Below, in pieces: positions 57,262-64,000 of a stretch of DNA of 64,000 nucleotides. Source of the DNA: Actinoplanes aureus (GTDB lineage Bacteria; Actinomycetota; Actinomycetes; Mycobacteriales; Micromonosporaceae); assembly GCF_015704865.1 (NCBI RefSeq), contig NZ_JADQTO010000010.1, positions 124,001 to 188,000 of the forward strand, read 5' to 3'. The position numbers and the translations under genes were made by a program. How positions within the stretch are numbered: position 1 is the stretch's first letter; every line of letters starts with the position of its first letter. The notes beneath the pieces were generated by a model. That model was not told the DNA's origin and ran no database searches. It worked only from the letters and a program-made list of their open reading frames with translations.

Positions 57262-58061
57262 GCGGCCAGCCTCCCGATCGCCTCGTCGGCAACCGGTGCG
57301 CGTCCGGCGGCCATCTGGAACGTGTGCAGCTGCCCGTCGAACACGTCCAGCTGGGCTCCGGTCAGCTTCGCGAGGCGCTCGCTGTCGCCCCGGCCGCTCT
57401 CGTCGCCGCCGCACTGCACGTAAATCGGCGGCAGAGCGGACAGGTCGGCGTGGAAGGCGTTGACCGCGGGCTCCAGTCCGCTCGTCCCCTCAGGCAGGTA
57501 CTGCTGGAGGAGACCCTGCACCATCGGCCGGGTGAAGAAAAGGTCGGTGGCGGCGTTCTCCTCGTAGGAGGTCGCGGTCTGCGCCGGGTCCGTGTCGATC
57601 CACGGCGACAGCAACAGCAGCGCGGCCGCGCCGGGCTCGCGGAGGGCGACCTGCACGGCCAGGCCGCCACCGGCGGAGTCGCCGGCCAGCGCCACCTTCT
57701 GGGCGCGCGCCGCCGCCCACCGGTACGCCGTGACCGCGTCCTCGATCTGCGCCGGGTAGCGGAACTCGGGAATGTGCCGGTAGGTGGCGAGCAGCACCCG
57801 CACGCCGGCCGACTTCGCGAGGTGCCCATACATCTTGCGGTGGGTGTAGAGCGACCCGCCCACGAAGCCGCCGCCGTGCAGCGCGACGATCACCCGGTCG
57901 GGGTCGGCGCCGTGCGGGCTGAGCCACATCGCCGGCACGCCGCCCGCAGACACCTCCACGTAGTCCAGGCCGCGCGGCTCGGCCGTCACGTCGCCCCACT
58001 GGTCGTCCTCGCCCATGTCCCCGGCGGCCCAGCGGGCGTACATCTCCTTTATCGCATCCAT
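57234..58061 (-). CDS. Hormone-sensitive-lipase-type esterase
   Basis: 275 residues. Oxyanion hole ALHGGGFVGGSLYTHR (HGGG), nucleophile ALAGDSAGGGLAVQVAL (GDSAGG), and a C-terminal catalytic Asp and His (VQCGGDESGRGDSERL, DGQLHTFQMAA). This is the HSL (bacterial) esterase family, acting on short-chain esters. Its 3' end overlaps the sigma-factor start by 28 bp. It may remove acetyl groups from plant polysaccharide or be a sigma target (inference). Confidence 0.9.
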   Translation of the reverse strand: MDAIKEMYARWAAGDMGEDDQWGDVTAEPRGLDYVEVSAGGVPAMWLSPHGADPDRVIVALHGGGFVGGSLYTHRKMYGHLAKSAGVRVLLATYRHIPEFRYPAQIEDAVTAYRWAAARAQKVALAGDSAGGGLAVQVALREPGAAALLLLSPWIDTDPAQTATSYEENAATDLFFTRPMVQGLLQQYLPEGTSGLEPAVNAFHADLSALPPIYVQCGGDESGRGDSERLAKLTGAQLDVFDGQLHTFQMAAGRAPVADEAIGRLAAWVRPRLGL

Positions 58062-58228
58062 GTGAATACCGACCGTGGGCGCGCTCGAAAGGAATCGGTC
58101 GGCGGGCCGCCGGATCCATGCGGTTTGCGAGCGACCACCCGCATGGGCCCGGCGGGCGCGTCAGAGCCGGGACCGGGTGCGTGGCCGCGCGGCTCGGCGG
58201 GAGGTGTGGTCCGGCGCGGGGCGGCCGA
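58062..58228. promoter_or_regulatory. Intergenic region upstream of the esterase and downstream of the MerR gene
   Basis: A 167-bp spacer. It holds the leader of the esterase-sigma operon on the minus strand. I see no strong dyad or hairpin and no coding sequence. Confidence 0.3.
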
Positions 58229-59047
58229 TTACGCGTACCCGATGGGGAACTGCACCTCGGTGAGCAAATCGTCCTGGGTGACCGACTGCGGGTCGTTGAG
58301 ATAGATCTCGCGGGGCGGGCCGGCGTGCTGGTGGCCCTGCTCCTGGATCCAGCCGGTCACGTAGTGGTAGGCGGGCGAGATCTCCGCATAGGGCCCACGG
58401 TGGACGGTGGCGGCCACCTGACCGCCGGGGATCTCGGTGGCCCGGACCGGACCGTCGGGGAATGCCGTGCCCGGCTTCACCGGGATGCAGATCTCGATGT
58501 CGCCGTCGGTCTGCTCGTCGACCACATCGTGGTGGATGACGAACGGCTTGCAGGTCGGGCCGGCGCCGGCGGCCGTGACGGCCTGGACCAGTGTGCCGAA
58601 GCCGCGCTGCACGTCGGCGCCGGCGGTGGCGAGGCTGATCCGCAGCCGCAGGGCCGCGACGAACCTGGGTTCGACCTGCTTGACGGTTACGTGGTAGGGC
58701 ATGACGCCTTCTCCTCGATCGATGAGCCGTTCGAGGAACCGCAGCATCCGCTCCTGCTCCGCCAACCGCTCCAGCAGCCGCTCCCGGTGCATGTCCAGGC
58801 GCTTGCCGGTCAGCTCCGGATCGTCCTCGGCCAGCACCTCGCGGATCTCGTCGATCGGCATGCCGGTGGACCGCAGGATGCGGATCGCCTCGGCGCGGTT
58901 GGCCTGGACCCGGCTGTAGAACCGGTATCCGGATGACGGGTCGACCCGCAGCGGTTTCAGCATGCCCTGCTCGTCGTAGAAGCGCAGCGCCTTGATCGAC
59001 AGCCGGGTCATCCGGGAGAAGCGGCCGATCGGGATCAGGTCGGTCAT
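58229..59047 (-). CDS. MerR-family regulator with GyrI-like effector domain
   Basis: 272 residues from the ATG at 59047 (AGGAAGGAGGAA 5-15 bp before). MerR HTH: IGRFSRMTRLSIKALRFYDEQGMLKPLRVDPSSGYRFYSRVQANRAEAIRIL, then a coiled-coil dimerisation helix and a GyrI-like effector domain (YHVTVKQVEPRFVAAL... EVQFPIGYA) as in BmrR-type multidrug sensors. It probably activates its own promoter, which has the long 19-bp MerR spacer. Confidence 0.92.
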   Translation of the reverse strand: MTDLIPIGRFSRMTRLSIKALRFYDEQGMLKPLRVDPSSGYRFYSRVQANRAEAIRILRSTGMPIDEIREVLAEDDPELTGKRLDMHRERLLERLAEQERMLRFLERLIDRGEGVMPYHVTVKQVEPRFVAALRLRISLATAGADVQRGFGTLVQAVTAAGAGPTCKPFVIHHDVVDEQTDGDIEICIPVKPGTAFPDGPVRATEIPGGQVAATVHRGPYAEISPAYHYVTGWIQEQGHQHAGPPREIYLNDPQSVTQDDLLTEVQFPIGYA

Positions 59048-59069
59048 GGGTTCCTCCTTCCTGGACTCG

Positions 59070-59100
59070 AGCTTGGAGTCTCCCCCAGGAGGAGAGTCAA
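59070..59100 (-). promoter_or_regulatory. MerR-type promoter (19-bp spacer) of the merR/gyrI-like gene
   Basis: TTGACT (plus 59095-59100) and a 19-bp spacer before CAAGCT (plus 59070-59075). The spacer contains a near-dyad GACTCTCC/GGGAGACTC. Overlong spacers with a central dyad are the hallmark of promoters activated by MerR proteins. Autoregulation is likely. Confidence 0.6.
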
Positions 59101-59126
59101 GCCCGGCCGGATCACCGGCCGGGCTT
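59099..59126 (-). terminator. Terminator after the pectate lyase gene
   Basis: A perfect 12-bp stem AAGCCCGGCCGG/CCGGCCGGGCTT with a 4-nt loop lies between the pectate lyase stop and the MerR promoter (its last two bases overlap the promoter's -35 hexamer). Confidence 0.75.
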
Positions 59127-59141
59127 GCCACAAATTCAAGA

Positions 59142-60932
59142 TCAGAGCGAGACGACCCGCCCGCCCAGCGTGACGACCAGCTTGCCGTCGGCGGCGAACG
59201 ACCAGCCCAGCGCACCGGTGTACGACGCGCACCGGGACCCGTTGCTGCCGGACCAGAACTGGTTCGAGCTGTCCGAGTTGCCGATGATCCGGTCGTTGGT
59301 GCCGCTGCCGCTGCGGCAGGACGTGTTGTTGCGGAACACGTGCGAGCCCTCGTCGAAGTTGAAGTTGCGCTCGGCGTTGTCGATCGAGAGGTTGTTGGAG
59401 ATCGTCATCGAGCCCGGGTTGCTGTTGTAGGTGAACCCGTGCTTGCCGTTGTCGTAGGCGATGCTGCGCCGCACCACGTGGTTGACGCCGATGTCCTCCC
59501 CGCCGAGCTTGTAGCCGTTGCGGTCGCCGGCGCCGGCCTGCCCGCCGTTGCTCAGCGTGCCGTTCTCGTAGGCGAGCGAGTCCTCGATGGTGACCACGCC
59601 GATCGGCCCGGTGTCGGTCTTGGTGTAGAGGTCCCAGCCGTCGTCGATGTTGTGGTGCGACACCGTGTAGCGGAAGACGTTGCCGGAACCGACCGTCAGC
59701 TTCGCGGCGAACCCGTCCGCGTCCTCGCCGTCGGAGTCGGCGTTGTCGTGCGACTCCGACGAGAGCACCAGGTTGTTCGCCGGCCACTGCGAGTTCGGGG
59801 TGTCCGAGGCGATCCGGGAGATCTGCAGGCCGCTGTCCCGGTTGAAGCGGGTCACCGTCCGCTCGACGATGTTGTTGCTGCCGCCGATGAAGATGCCGTT
59901 GTCGCCGGCCCGCTCCACGATCAGGCCCTGGACGTGCCAGTAGTTGCCGTTGACGGCGAGGCCACGGGCGGCCGGGTCCTCGGCCTGAGCGGAGAAGTTC
60001 AGGATCGGCCGCTCACCCGGGTACGCGACGATCTTCTTCAGCGCGCCGGCGGAGCCGTTGTTGCCGGGCGCGACGGTGATCGTCGAGGCGGAGTTGTAGG
60101 TGCCGCCGCGCAGATAGATCGTGCCGCCGGCGGCGATCCGGGTAATCGCGGACGGCAGCGTCGTCGGTGCGGCCTGGGTGCCCGCGGCACTCGCCGAGCC
60201 GTTGGGCGCCACGTAGAGGGCGCCGCTGACCGGAGGCGGCGTCGAGGTGGACGGGCTGGGAGACGGGCTGGCTGACGGGCTGCCGCTCGTCGGCGGGCTG
60301 CTCGTCGGCGGCGTGGTGCCACCCGTGCTGACCGTGACGTCGTCGAAGCCGGCGGACGCGTAGCCGGTCTGCAGGCCGATCCGTCCGGTGCCGGCGACCG
60401 AGCTGGTTCCGGAGCCGACCGCGGTGCCGTCGACGCTGCCGCTGATCGTGGTGCCGGAGACGGTCAGGCTCAGCGTGTACCAGGAGCCGGTGGCCACCGT
60501 GCGCGCCGCGCTGCCCAGCACGGTGACGTTGCCGCTGTTGACCGCCTGCAACTGGGCCTGGTTGCCGGGCAGCAGCGCCAGGCGGTAGAACGTCGTCGAG
60601 CTCTTCGCCCGGGCCAGCAGGCCGACGAAACCGTTGGCGCCGAACGAGAGCGGCTTGACCTTCGCCGAGACGGTGTAGTCGGTCCAGGCCGCGTCACCGG
60701 CGAACTGCCGGGCGTTCTCGCTGCTCGCGTTCGTCTGGCGCAGGGTCTGCGAGCCGTCGGCCGCCACCGACCATGTGCCGCCCGACCTGGACCACCCGCT
60801 GGTGCTGCCGGACTCGAAGTCGGCGGTGAACACGGTGGCCGCCTCGGCGTTGGTCACGGTGGCGACCAGCGCCATGGTCACCACCGTGACCAGCCCGCCG
60901 GCACCGGCCCACCGGCGCAGGGTTGGAGCCAT
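59142..60932 (-). CDS. Secreted PL9 pectate lyase with N-terminal binding domain
   Basis: 596 residues. Signal peptide 1-31; a jellyroll LamG/CBM-like domain (about 32-205); Pro/Ser/Thr linker (about 206-240); right-handed parallel beta-helix (about 240-596). PL9 hallmarks are DADGFAAKLTVGSGNVFRYTVSHHNIDDGWDLY, which supplies calcium-binding Asp residues and the catalytic Lys, and repeated Asn ladders. It cleaves pectate by beta-elimination with calcium. It is transcribed separately from the arabinan enzymes, and a degenerate LacI-like palindrome lies upstream. Confidence 0.9.
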   Translation of the reverse strand: MAPTLRRWAGAGGLVTVVTMALVATVTNAEAATVFTADFESGSTSGWSRSGGTWSVAADGSQTLRQTNASSENARQFAGDAAWTDYTVSAKVKPLSFGANGFVGLLARAKSSTTFYRLALLPGNQAQLQAVNSGNVTVLGSAARTVATGSWYTLSLTVSGTTISGSVDGTAVGSGTSSVAGTGRIGLQTGYASAGFDDVTVSTGGTTPPTSSPPTSGSPSASPSPSPSTSTPPPVSGALYVAPNGSASAAGTQAAPTTLPSAITRIAAGGTIYLRGGTYNSASTITVAPGNNGSAGALKKIVAYPGERPILNFSAQAEDPAARGLAVNGNYWHVQGLIVERAGDNGIFIGGSNNIVERTVTRFNRDSGLQISRIASDTPNSQWPANNLVLSSESHDNADSDGEDADGFAAKLTVGSGNVFRYTVSHHNIDDGWDLYTKTDTGPIGVVTIEDSLAYENGTLSNGGQAGAGDRNGYKLGGEDIGVNHVVRRSIAYDNGKHGFTYNSNPGSMTISNNLSIDNAERNFNFDEGSHVFRNNTSCRSGSGTNDRIIGNSDSSNQFWSGSNGSRCASYTGALGWSFAADGKLVVTLGGRVVSL

Positions 60933-60996
60933 GGGTGTTTCTCCTGTCGAGAATGGATTCCGCCGGCATGGACGAGCCCAATACGAATACGAATGG

Positions 60997-61009
60997 GGAA
61001 TACGTTTCC
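60997..61009. promoter_or_regulatory. Degenerate LacI-type operator before the pectate lyase
   Basis: GGAATACGTTTCC is an imperfect palindrome around ACGT, 65 bp upstream of the pectate lyase start, resembling the CGAAAACGTTTTCG site at 48160. This may place both under one regulator; the match is partial. Confidence 0.4.
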
Positions 61010-61136
61010 GCAGATAGCGGCGCGTCCGGGAGTGGGGATCCGGCGGGTCCGGGGACGGTTATTCCGTGTTGGAATCTGCCATCGACGAGATAACCGAGTC
61101 AACAGAATCGATTTGCAGGTTTGTTGCAGAAAGCAC

Positions 61137-61164
61137 GGGAGAGGGGCCGCACGGCCCCTCTCCC
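61137..61164 (-). terminator. Terminator after the aldo/keto reductase gene
   Basis: A perfect 12-bp stem GGGAGAGGGGCC/GGCCCCTCTCCC with a 4-nt loop, starting 10 bp after the reductase stop on the minus strand and followed by a T-containing stretch. Confidence 0.8.
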
Positions 61165-61173
61165 AGCGGTTTC

Positions 61174-62181
61174 TCAGGCCCGGCGGCGCGGGGATCCGGC
61201 CAGATAACCATGGGGGTACGGCAGCGGCATCTCGCCCGCCGCGGTGAGCCGTTCCATGCTCTTGTCGTCCAGCGACCACCCGGACGCGCCGAGGTTGTCG
61301 TCGAGCTGTTCGAGCTTGCGGGCCCCGATGATCGGCGCGGTGACGCCCGGCCGCTGCATCAGCCAGCGCAGCGCCACCTGCGCCGGGCTGTGCCCCACCT
61401 CCTCGGCGACGGCGAGCAGCGCGTCGGTCACCGACCAGGTCCGCTCGTCGACGCTCTTCTGCCAGTCGCCGAGCCAGGGCTGCTTGTCGCCCTCCCAGCG
61501 GGTGTCCGGCGGCGCCGAGGTCATCCCCCGCCGGTACTTGCCGGTGAGCCAGCCGCCCCGCATCGGCGACCACGGGATGATGCCGACGCCCTCGTTGCGG
61601 CTGACCGGCACCTGTTCCAGTTCCACCTCCCGGTCGATCAGGTTGTAGAGCGGCTGCAACGCCACGAACGGTTCCCAGCCGCGGTGCCGGGCCACGTCGA
61701 TCGTCTTCTGCAGCTGCCAGCTCGCGTAGTTGCTCGCACCGAGGTGACGGACCTTGCCGGAGCGGACCAGCCCGTCGAGAGTGGACAGCGTCTCCTCGAG
61801 CGGAGTGGACTCGTCGAAGCAGTGCACCTGGTAGAGGTCGATGTAGTCGGTACGCAGCCGGCGCAGGCTCGCCTCGACCGCGGCGATGATGTGCTTGCGC
61901 CCGGCGCCGTGGTCGTTCGCGGCCTCGCCGGTGCTCCAGAAGAACTTGGTGGCGATGACCAGGTCGTCCCGGCGCCGGGAGGACAGCCACCGGCCGATGA
62001 TCTCCTCGGAGGCGCCACCGCCGTAGACGTCGGCGGTGTCGATGAAGTCGCCGCCGGCCTCGACGTAGCGGTCCAGCAACCGGTGCGAGGTCGCCTCGTC
62101 GGCTTCCTTGCCGAACGTCATCGTGCCGAGGCAGAGCTCGCTGACCCGAAGTCCACTGGCGCCCAGATATCTGTGTTCCAT
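61174..62181 (-). CDS. Aldo/keto reductase
   Basis: 335 residues from the ATG at 62181 (62190 would add three). TIM-barrel AKR with the catalytic tetrad visible: Asp and Tyr in DTADVYGGGASEE, Lys in IATKFFWST, His in YQVHCFDES. The cofactor site is in IIGARKLEQLDDNLGASGWSL. It belongs to the large NADPH-dependent AKR family acting on aldehydes or ketones, possibly sugars. Confidence 0.92.
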   Translation of the reverse strand: MEHRYLGASGLRVSELCLGTMTFGKEADEATSHRLLDRYVEAGGDFIDTADVYGGGASEEIIGRWLSSRRRDDLVIATKFFWSTGEAANDHGAGRKHIIAAVEASLRRLRTDYIDLYQVHCFDESTPLEETLSTLDGLVRSGKVRHLGASNYASWQLQKTIDVARHRGWEPFVALQPLYNLIDREVELEQVPVSRNEGVGIIPWSPMRGGWLTGKYRRGMTSAPPDTRWEGDKQPWLGDWQKSVDERTWSVTDALLAVAEEVGHSPAQVALRWLMQRPGVTAPIIGARKLEQLDDNLGASGWSLDDKSMERLTAAGEMPLPYPHGYLAGSPRRRA

Positions 62182-62285
62182 GACCGTCATTCTGGTGCCA
62201 GGGAACCGGACCGGCAGCCCACGATTCCGGACCTGGCCGCCGCGCGAAGCGGACGGCCGCGCACTACAGCCGGAACGCTTGCGGC

Positions 62286-62816
62286 ATGACGAACGCTCTG
62301 CTGCGCCGGTGGCCGTCCGCGCTCGGGCTCACCGCCGCCGTGCTCGTACTGATCTTCGGCGCCGACCGGGAGAGCGCCTCGACCTCGGTGAACGTCGCCG
62401 TGCTCTGCTATTTCGCCGCGGCCGCGTTCGACCGGCGCTGGGTGGCCTGGGCCGGGGTTGCCGGCTTCAGCGTGGTGGTGTTCGCCGCGGAACTCGGCGG
62501 GGTGCCGTGGTGGGCGGCGTTCGCGGTGGTCGCGGTCCTGCTGCTCGGCGCCGGCTTCGCGATCCGCGCGCCGCGGCACGCCCTGCTGGCCCAGGCCGGG
62601 GCAGCACTGGCGTACGGCGCCCCGGCCGTCGTCGCCCTCTACCTGTCCCCGCTCGCCGGGGCGATCCTGGCCGGCCTGTCCCTCGCCACGCACGCCGCCT
62701 GGGACCTGGTCAACTACCGGCGCAACACGGTGGTGCCGCGCTCGCTGTCCGAGGCGTGCATGCTCCTCGACATCCCCCTCGGTATCGGCGTGATAATCCT
62801 CGCCGCCGCGGCGTGA
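62286..62816 (+). CDS. Small polytopic membrane protein, unknown function
   Basis: 176 residues with about six hydrophobic helices (WPSALGLTAAVLVLIFG, VAVLCYFAAAAF, WVAWAGVAGFSVVVFAAELGG, WWAAFAVVAVLLLGAGF, ALAYGAPAVVALYLSPL, GAILAGLSLATHAAWDLV). There is no signal peptide, no large loop and no known motif. It is divergent from the aldo/keto reductase and co-oriented with the last gene. Confidence 0.75.
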   Translation: MTNALLRRWPSALGLTAAVLVLIFGADRESASTSVNVAVLCYFAAAAFDRRWVAWAGVAGFSVVVFAAELGGVPWWAAFAVVAVLLLGAGFAIRAPRHALLAQAGAALAYGAPAVVALYLSPLAGAILAGLSLATHAAWDLVNYRRNTVVPRSLSEACMLLDIPLGIGVIILAAAA

Positions 62817-62886
62817 CATCCGGCTTGTGGGGCCGGTCACACCGGCGCGCCGTCACGCGGAACCGGCCGCCGTTGTCTTCAGGCAC

Positions 62887-64000
62887 ATGACCTCACCTCT
62901 CTCCACCCTCCGCCGTGACTTCGGCGGCGATGTCATCGAGCCCGGCTCGGCGGAGTACGAGCCGGCCGCCCGCACCGTGCTGGCGTGGGGCCGCCCGGCC
63001 GTGGTGCTGCGCCCCGGGACCGTCCGGGACGTCCAGGCCGCCGTTCGTTTCGCCGCCGGCACCGGCCTCCCGCTCTCCGTACGAGGCGGCGGCCACAGCT
63101 TCCCCGGCTTCGGCACCAACGACGGCGGCGTGGTGATCGACCTCGGCCGGCTCGCGACCGTGGAGATCGTCGACGAGACGGCACACCGGGTCCGGATCGG
63201 CGGCGGCGCCACCTGGGGACAGGTCGTGGACGCCCTCGCACCACACGCCCTGGCGATCTCCTCGGGCGACACCAGGAGTGTCGGCGTCGGCGGGCTCACG
63301 CTGGGCGGCGGCATCGGCTGGAAGGTCCGCAAGTACGGCCTGGCCCTGGACAGCCTGGTCGCCGCGCAGGTGGTCACCGCAGCCGGCGAGGTCGTCCGGG
63401 CCAGCGCGACGCAGAACCCGGAGCTGTTCTGGGCGATCCGCGGTGGCGGCGGCAACTTCGGGATCGTGACCGCCTTCGAGTTCACGGCGCACCCGACGAC
63501 GGCCGTCTTCCACGGCCGGATCACCTTCCCCGCGGCGGAGGCGGCCGCCGTGCTCCAGGGGTGGGCGGACCATCTCCGCACCGCGCCCGAGGAGCTCACC
63601 TCCGTCGCCGAGCTGATGGGCGGGCCGGCACCGATCGGGATCACCGTGGTCTTCGACGGCGACGACCCGCGGGGGGCGGCCGAGGCGATCGACCCGCTCC
63701 GCCGGCTCGGCACGGTCCTGGACGACGACGTGACGCTCAAGCCGTACGCGGACACGCTCGTCGAGGGCCCGGTCCCGCCGCCCGGCATCCGGTTGGTGAC
63801 CCGCAGCGGGTTCGTCGCGAAGGAGTCGGTGACCCCGGCCCTGCGGATCCTGACCGAGTCCGAGCCCGAGCCCGAGCCGTTCATCGCCGTCCGCAGCCTC
63901 GGCGGTGCGGTGTCCCGGGTCCCCTCCGGCGCCACCGCGTACCCGCATCGTCAGGCGGAGCTGATGATCGTCACGTCGGTCGCCGGACCCGCCCCGGTGC
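62887..64000 (+). CDS. BBE-type FAD-linked oxidoreductase, 3' end outside the window
   Basis: At least 371 codons from the ATG at 62887; the C-terminus is cut by the window end. FAD_binding_4 domain: LRPGTVRDVQAAVRFAAGTGLPLSVRGGGHSFPGFGTNDGG, where the His in GGGHSFPG is the covalent flavin site, followed by SVGVGGLTLGGGIGWKVRKYGLALDSL and GGGGNFGIVTAFEF. Berberine-bridge-type oxidases oxidise carbohydrates or alkaloid-like amines. In this polysaccharide-rich region a sugar oxidase is a reasonable guess. Confidence 0.92.
   Translation, partial: MTSPLSTLRRDFGGDVIEPGSAEYEPAARTVLAWGRPAVVLRPGTVRDVQAAVRFAAGTGLPLSVRGGGHSFPGFGTNDGGVVIDLGRLATVEIVDETAHRVRIGGGATWGQVVDALAPHALAISSGDTRSVGVGGLTLGGGIGWKVRKYGLALDSLVAAQVVTAAGEVVRASATQNPELFWAIRGGGGNFGIVTAFEFTAHPTTAVFHGRITFPAAEAAAVLQGWADHLRTAPEELTSVAELMGGPAPIGITVVFDGDDPRGAAEAIDPLRRLGTVLDDDVTLKPYADTLVEGPVPPPGIRLVTRSGFVAKESVTPALRILTESEPEPEPFIAVRSLGGAVSRVPSGATAYPHRQAELMIVTSVAGPAPV

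Overview
The window is very GC-rich, with start codons often GTG, many 4-nt ATGA/GTGA gene overlaps and several actinobacteria-specific families: the PF04672 (DUF574) SAM methyltransferase, a CU044_5270-type protein beside an ECF sigma factor, a SigK/RskA pair, an iniBAC-like dynamin locus and type VII secretion-like small proteins. This points to a filamentous actinobacterium, most likely of the Micromonosporaceae (Actinoplanes-like). The genus is inferred from gene content only. No rRNA, tRNA, CRISPR array, insertion sequence or prophage was recognised.

Layout. Positions 1-3958 hold a partial FAD/NAD(P)-binding protein, a methyltransferase and an ECF41 (SigJ-type) sigma factor that faces an FAD oxidoreductase across a textbook ECF41 promoter. 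Positions 3919-13555 hold an iniBAC-like envelope-stress locus: a membrane-anchored Hsp70-like ATPase, a small acidic protein, two dynamin-like GTPases (IniC and IniA), a protein with an IniB-type N-terminus and a highly repetitive Asp/Asn/Gly tail, and a LuxR-type ATPase regulator. Positions 13661-17733 carry an ECF sigma/CU044_5270 pair, a DedA protein and a NarL-type two-component system. Positions 17767-21229 carry a chitinase preceded by a GlxA-type regulator and a divergent saccharopine-dehydrogenase-like protein.

Positions 21234-28303 carry a lipoprotein, a second two-component system interrupted by a VanY-like peptidase, a small HTH protein, an MFS exporter with its HxlR regulator, and the end of a LacI-controlled operon (MFS, alpha/beta hydrolase, secreted SurE) that runs to 30235. 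Positions 30329-41635 continue with LacI, a PQQ-propeller protein, a lone 'Sensor' membrane domain, a strongly structured convergent spacer, an alginate lyase, a MarR/MFS pair, SigK/RskA with a SigK-type promoter, a GNAT, and an HxlR-peroxiredoxin fusion facing an MFS transporter.

Positions 41838-48068 carry an acyl-CoA-dehydrogenase-like flavoprotein, a thioesterase/TetR pair, a sulfotransferase, a remnant type VII secretion-like pair beside a 7-bp tandem repeat, a medium-chain oxidoreductase, and a membrane protein/winged-helix pair behind a 19-bp perfect inverted repeat. Positions 48322-61173 are dominated by secreted plant-polysaccharide enzymes: a zinc metalloprotease, a GH127 beta-L-arabinofuranosidase, a GH43 enzyme, a 1087-residue glycosidase and a PL9 pectate lyase. 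Between them lie a SnoaL-containing sigma factor, a carboxylesterase and a MerR/GyrI regulator. The window ends with an aldo/keto reductase, a small membrane protein and a truncated BBE-type FAD oxidoreductase.

Two themes recur: several alternative sigma factors, three of them with visible or inferable promoter logic, and regulators placed divergently from their probable targets with visible dyad operators between them.
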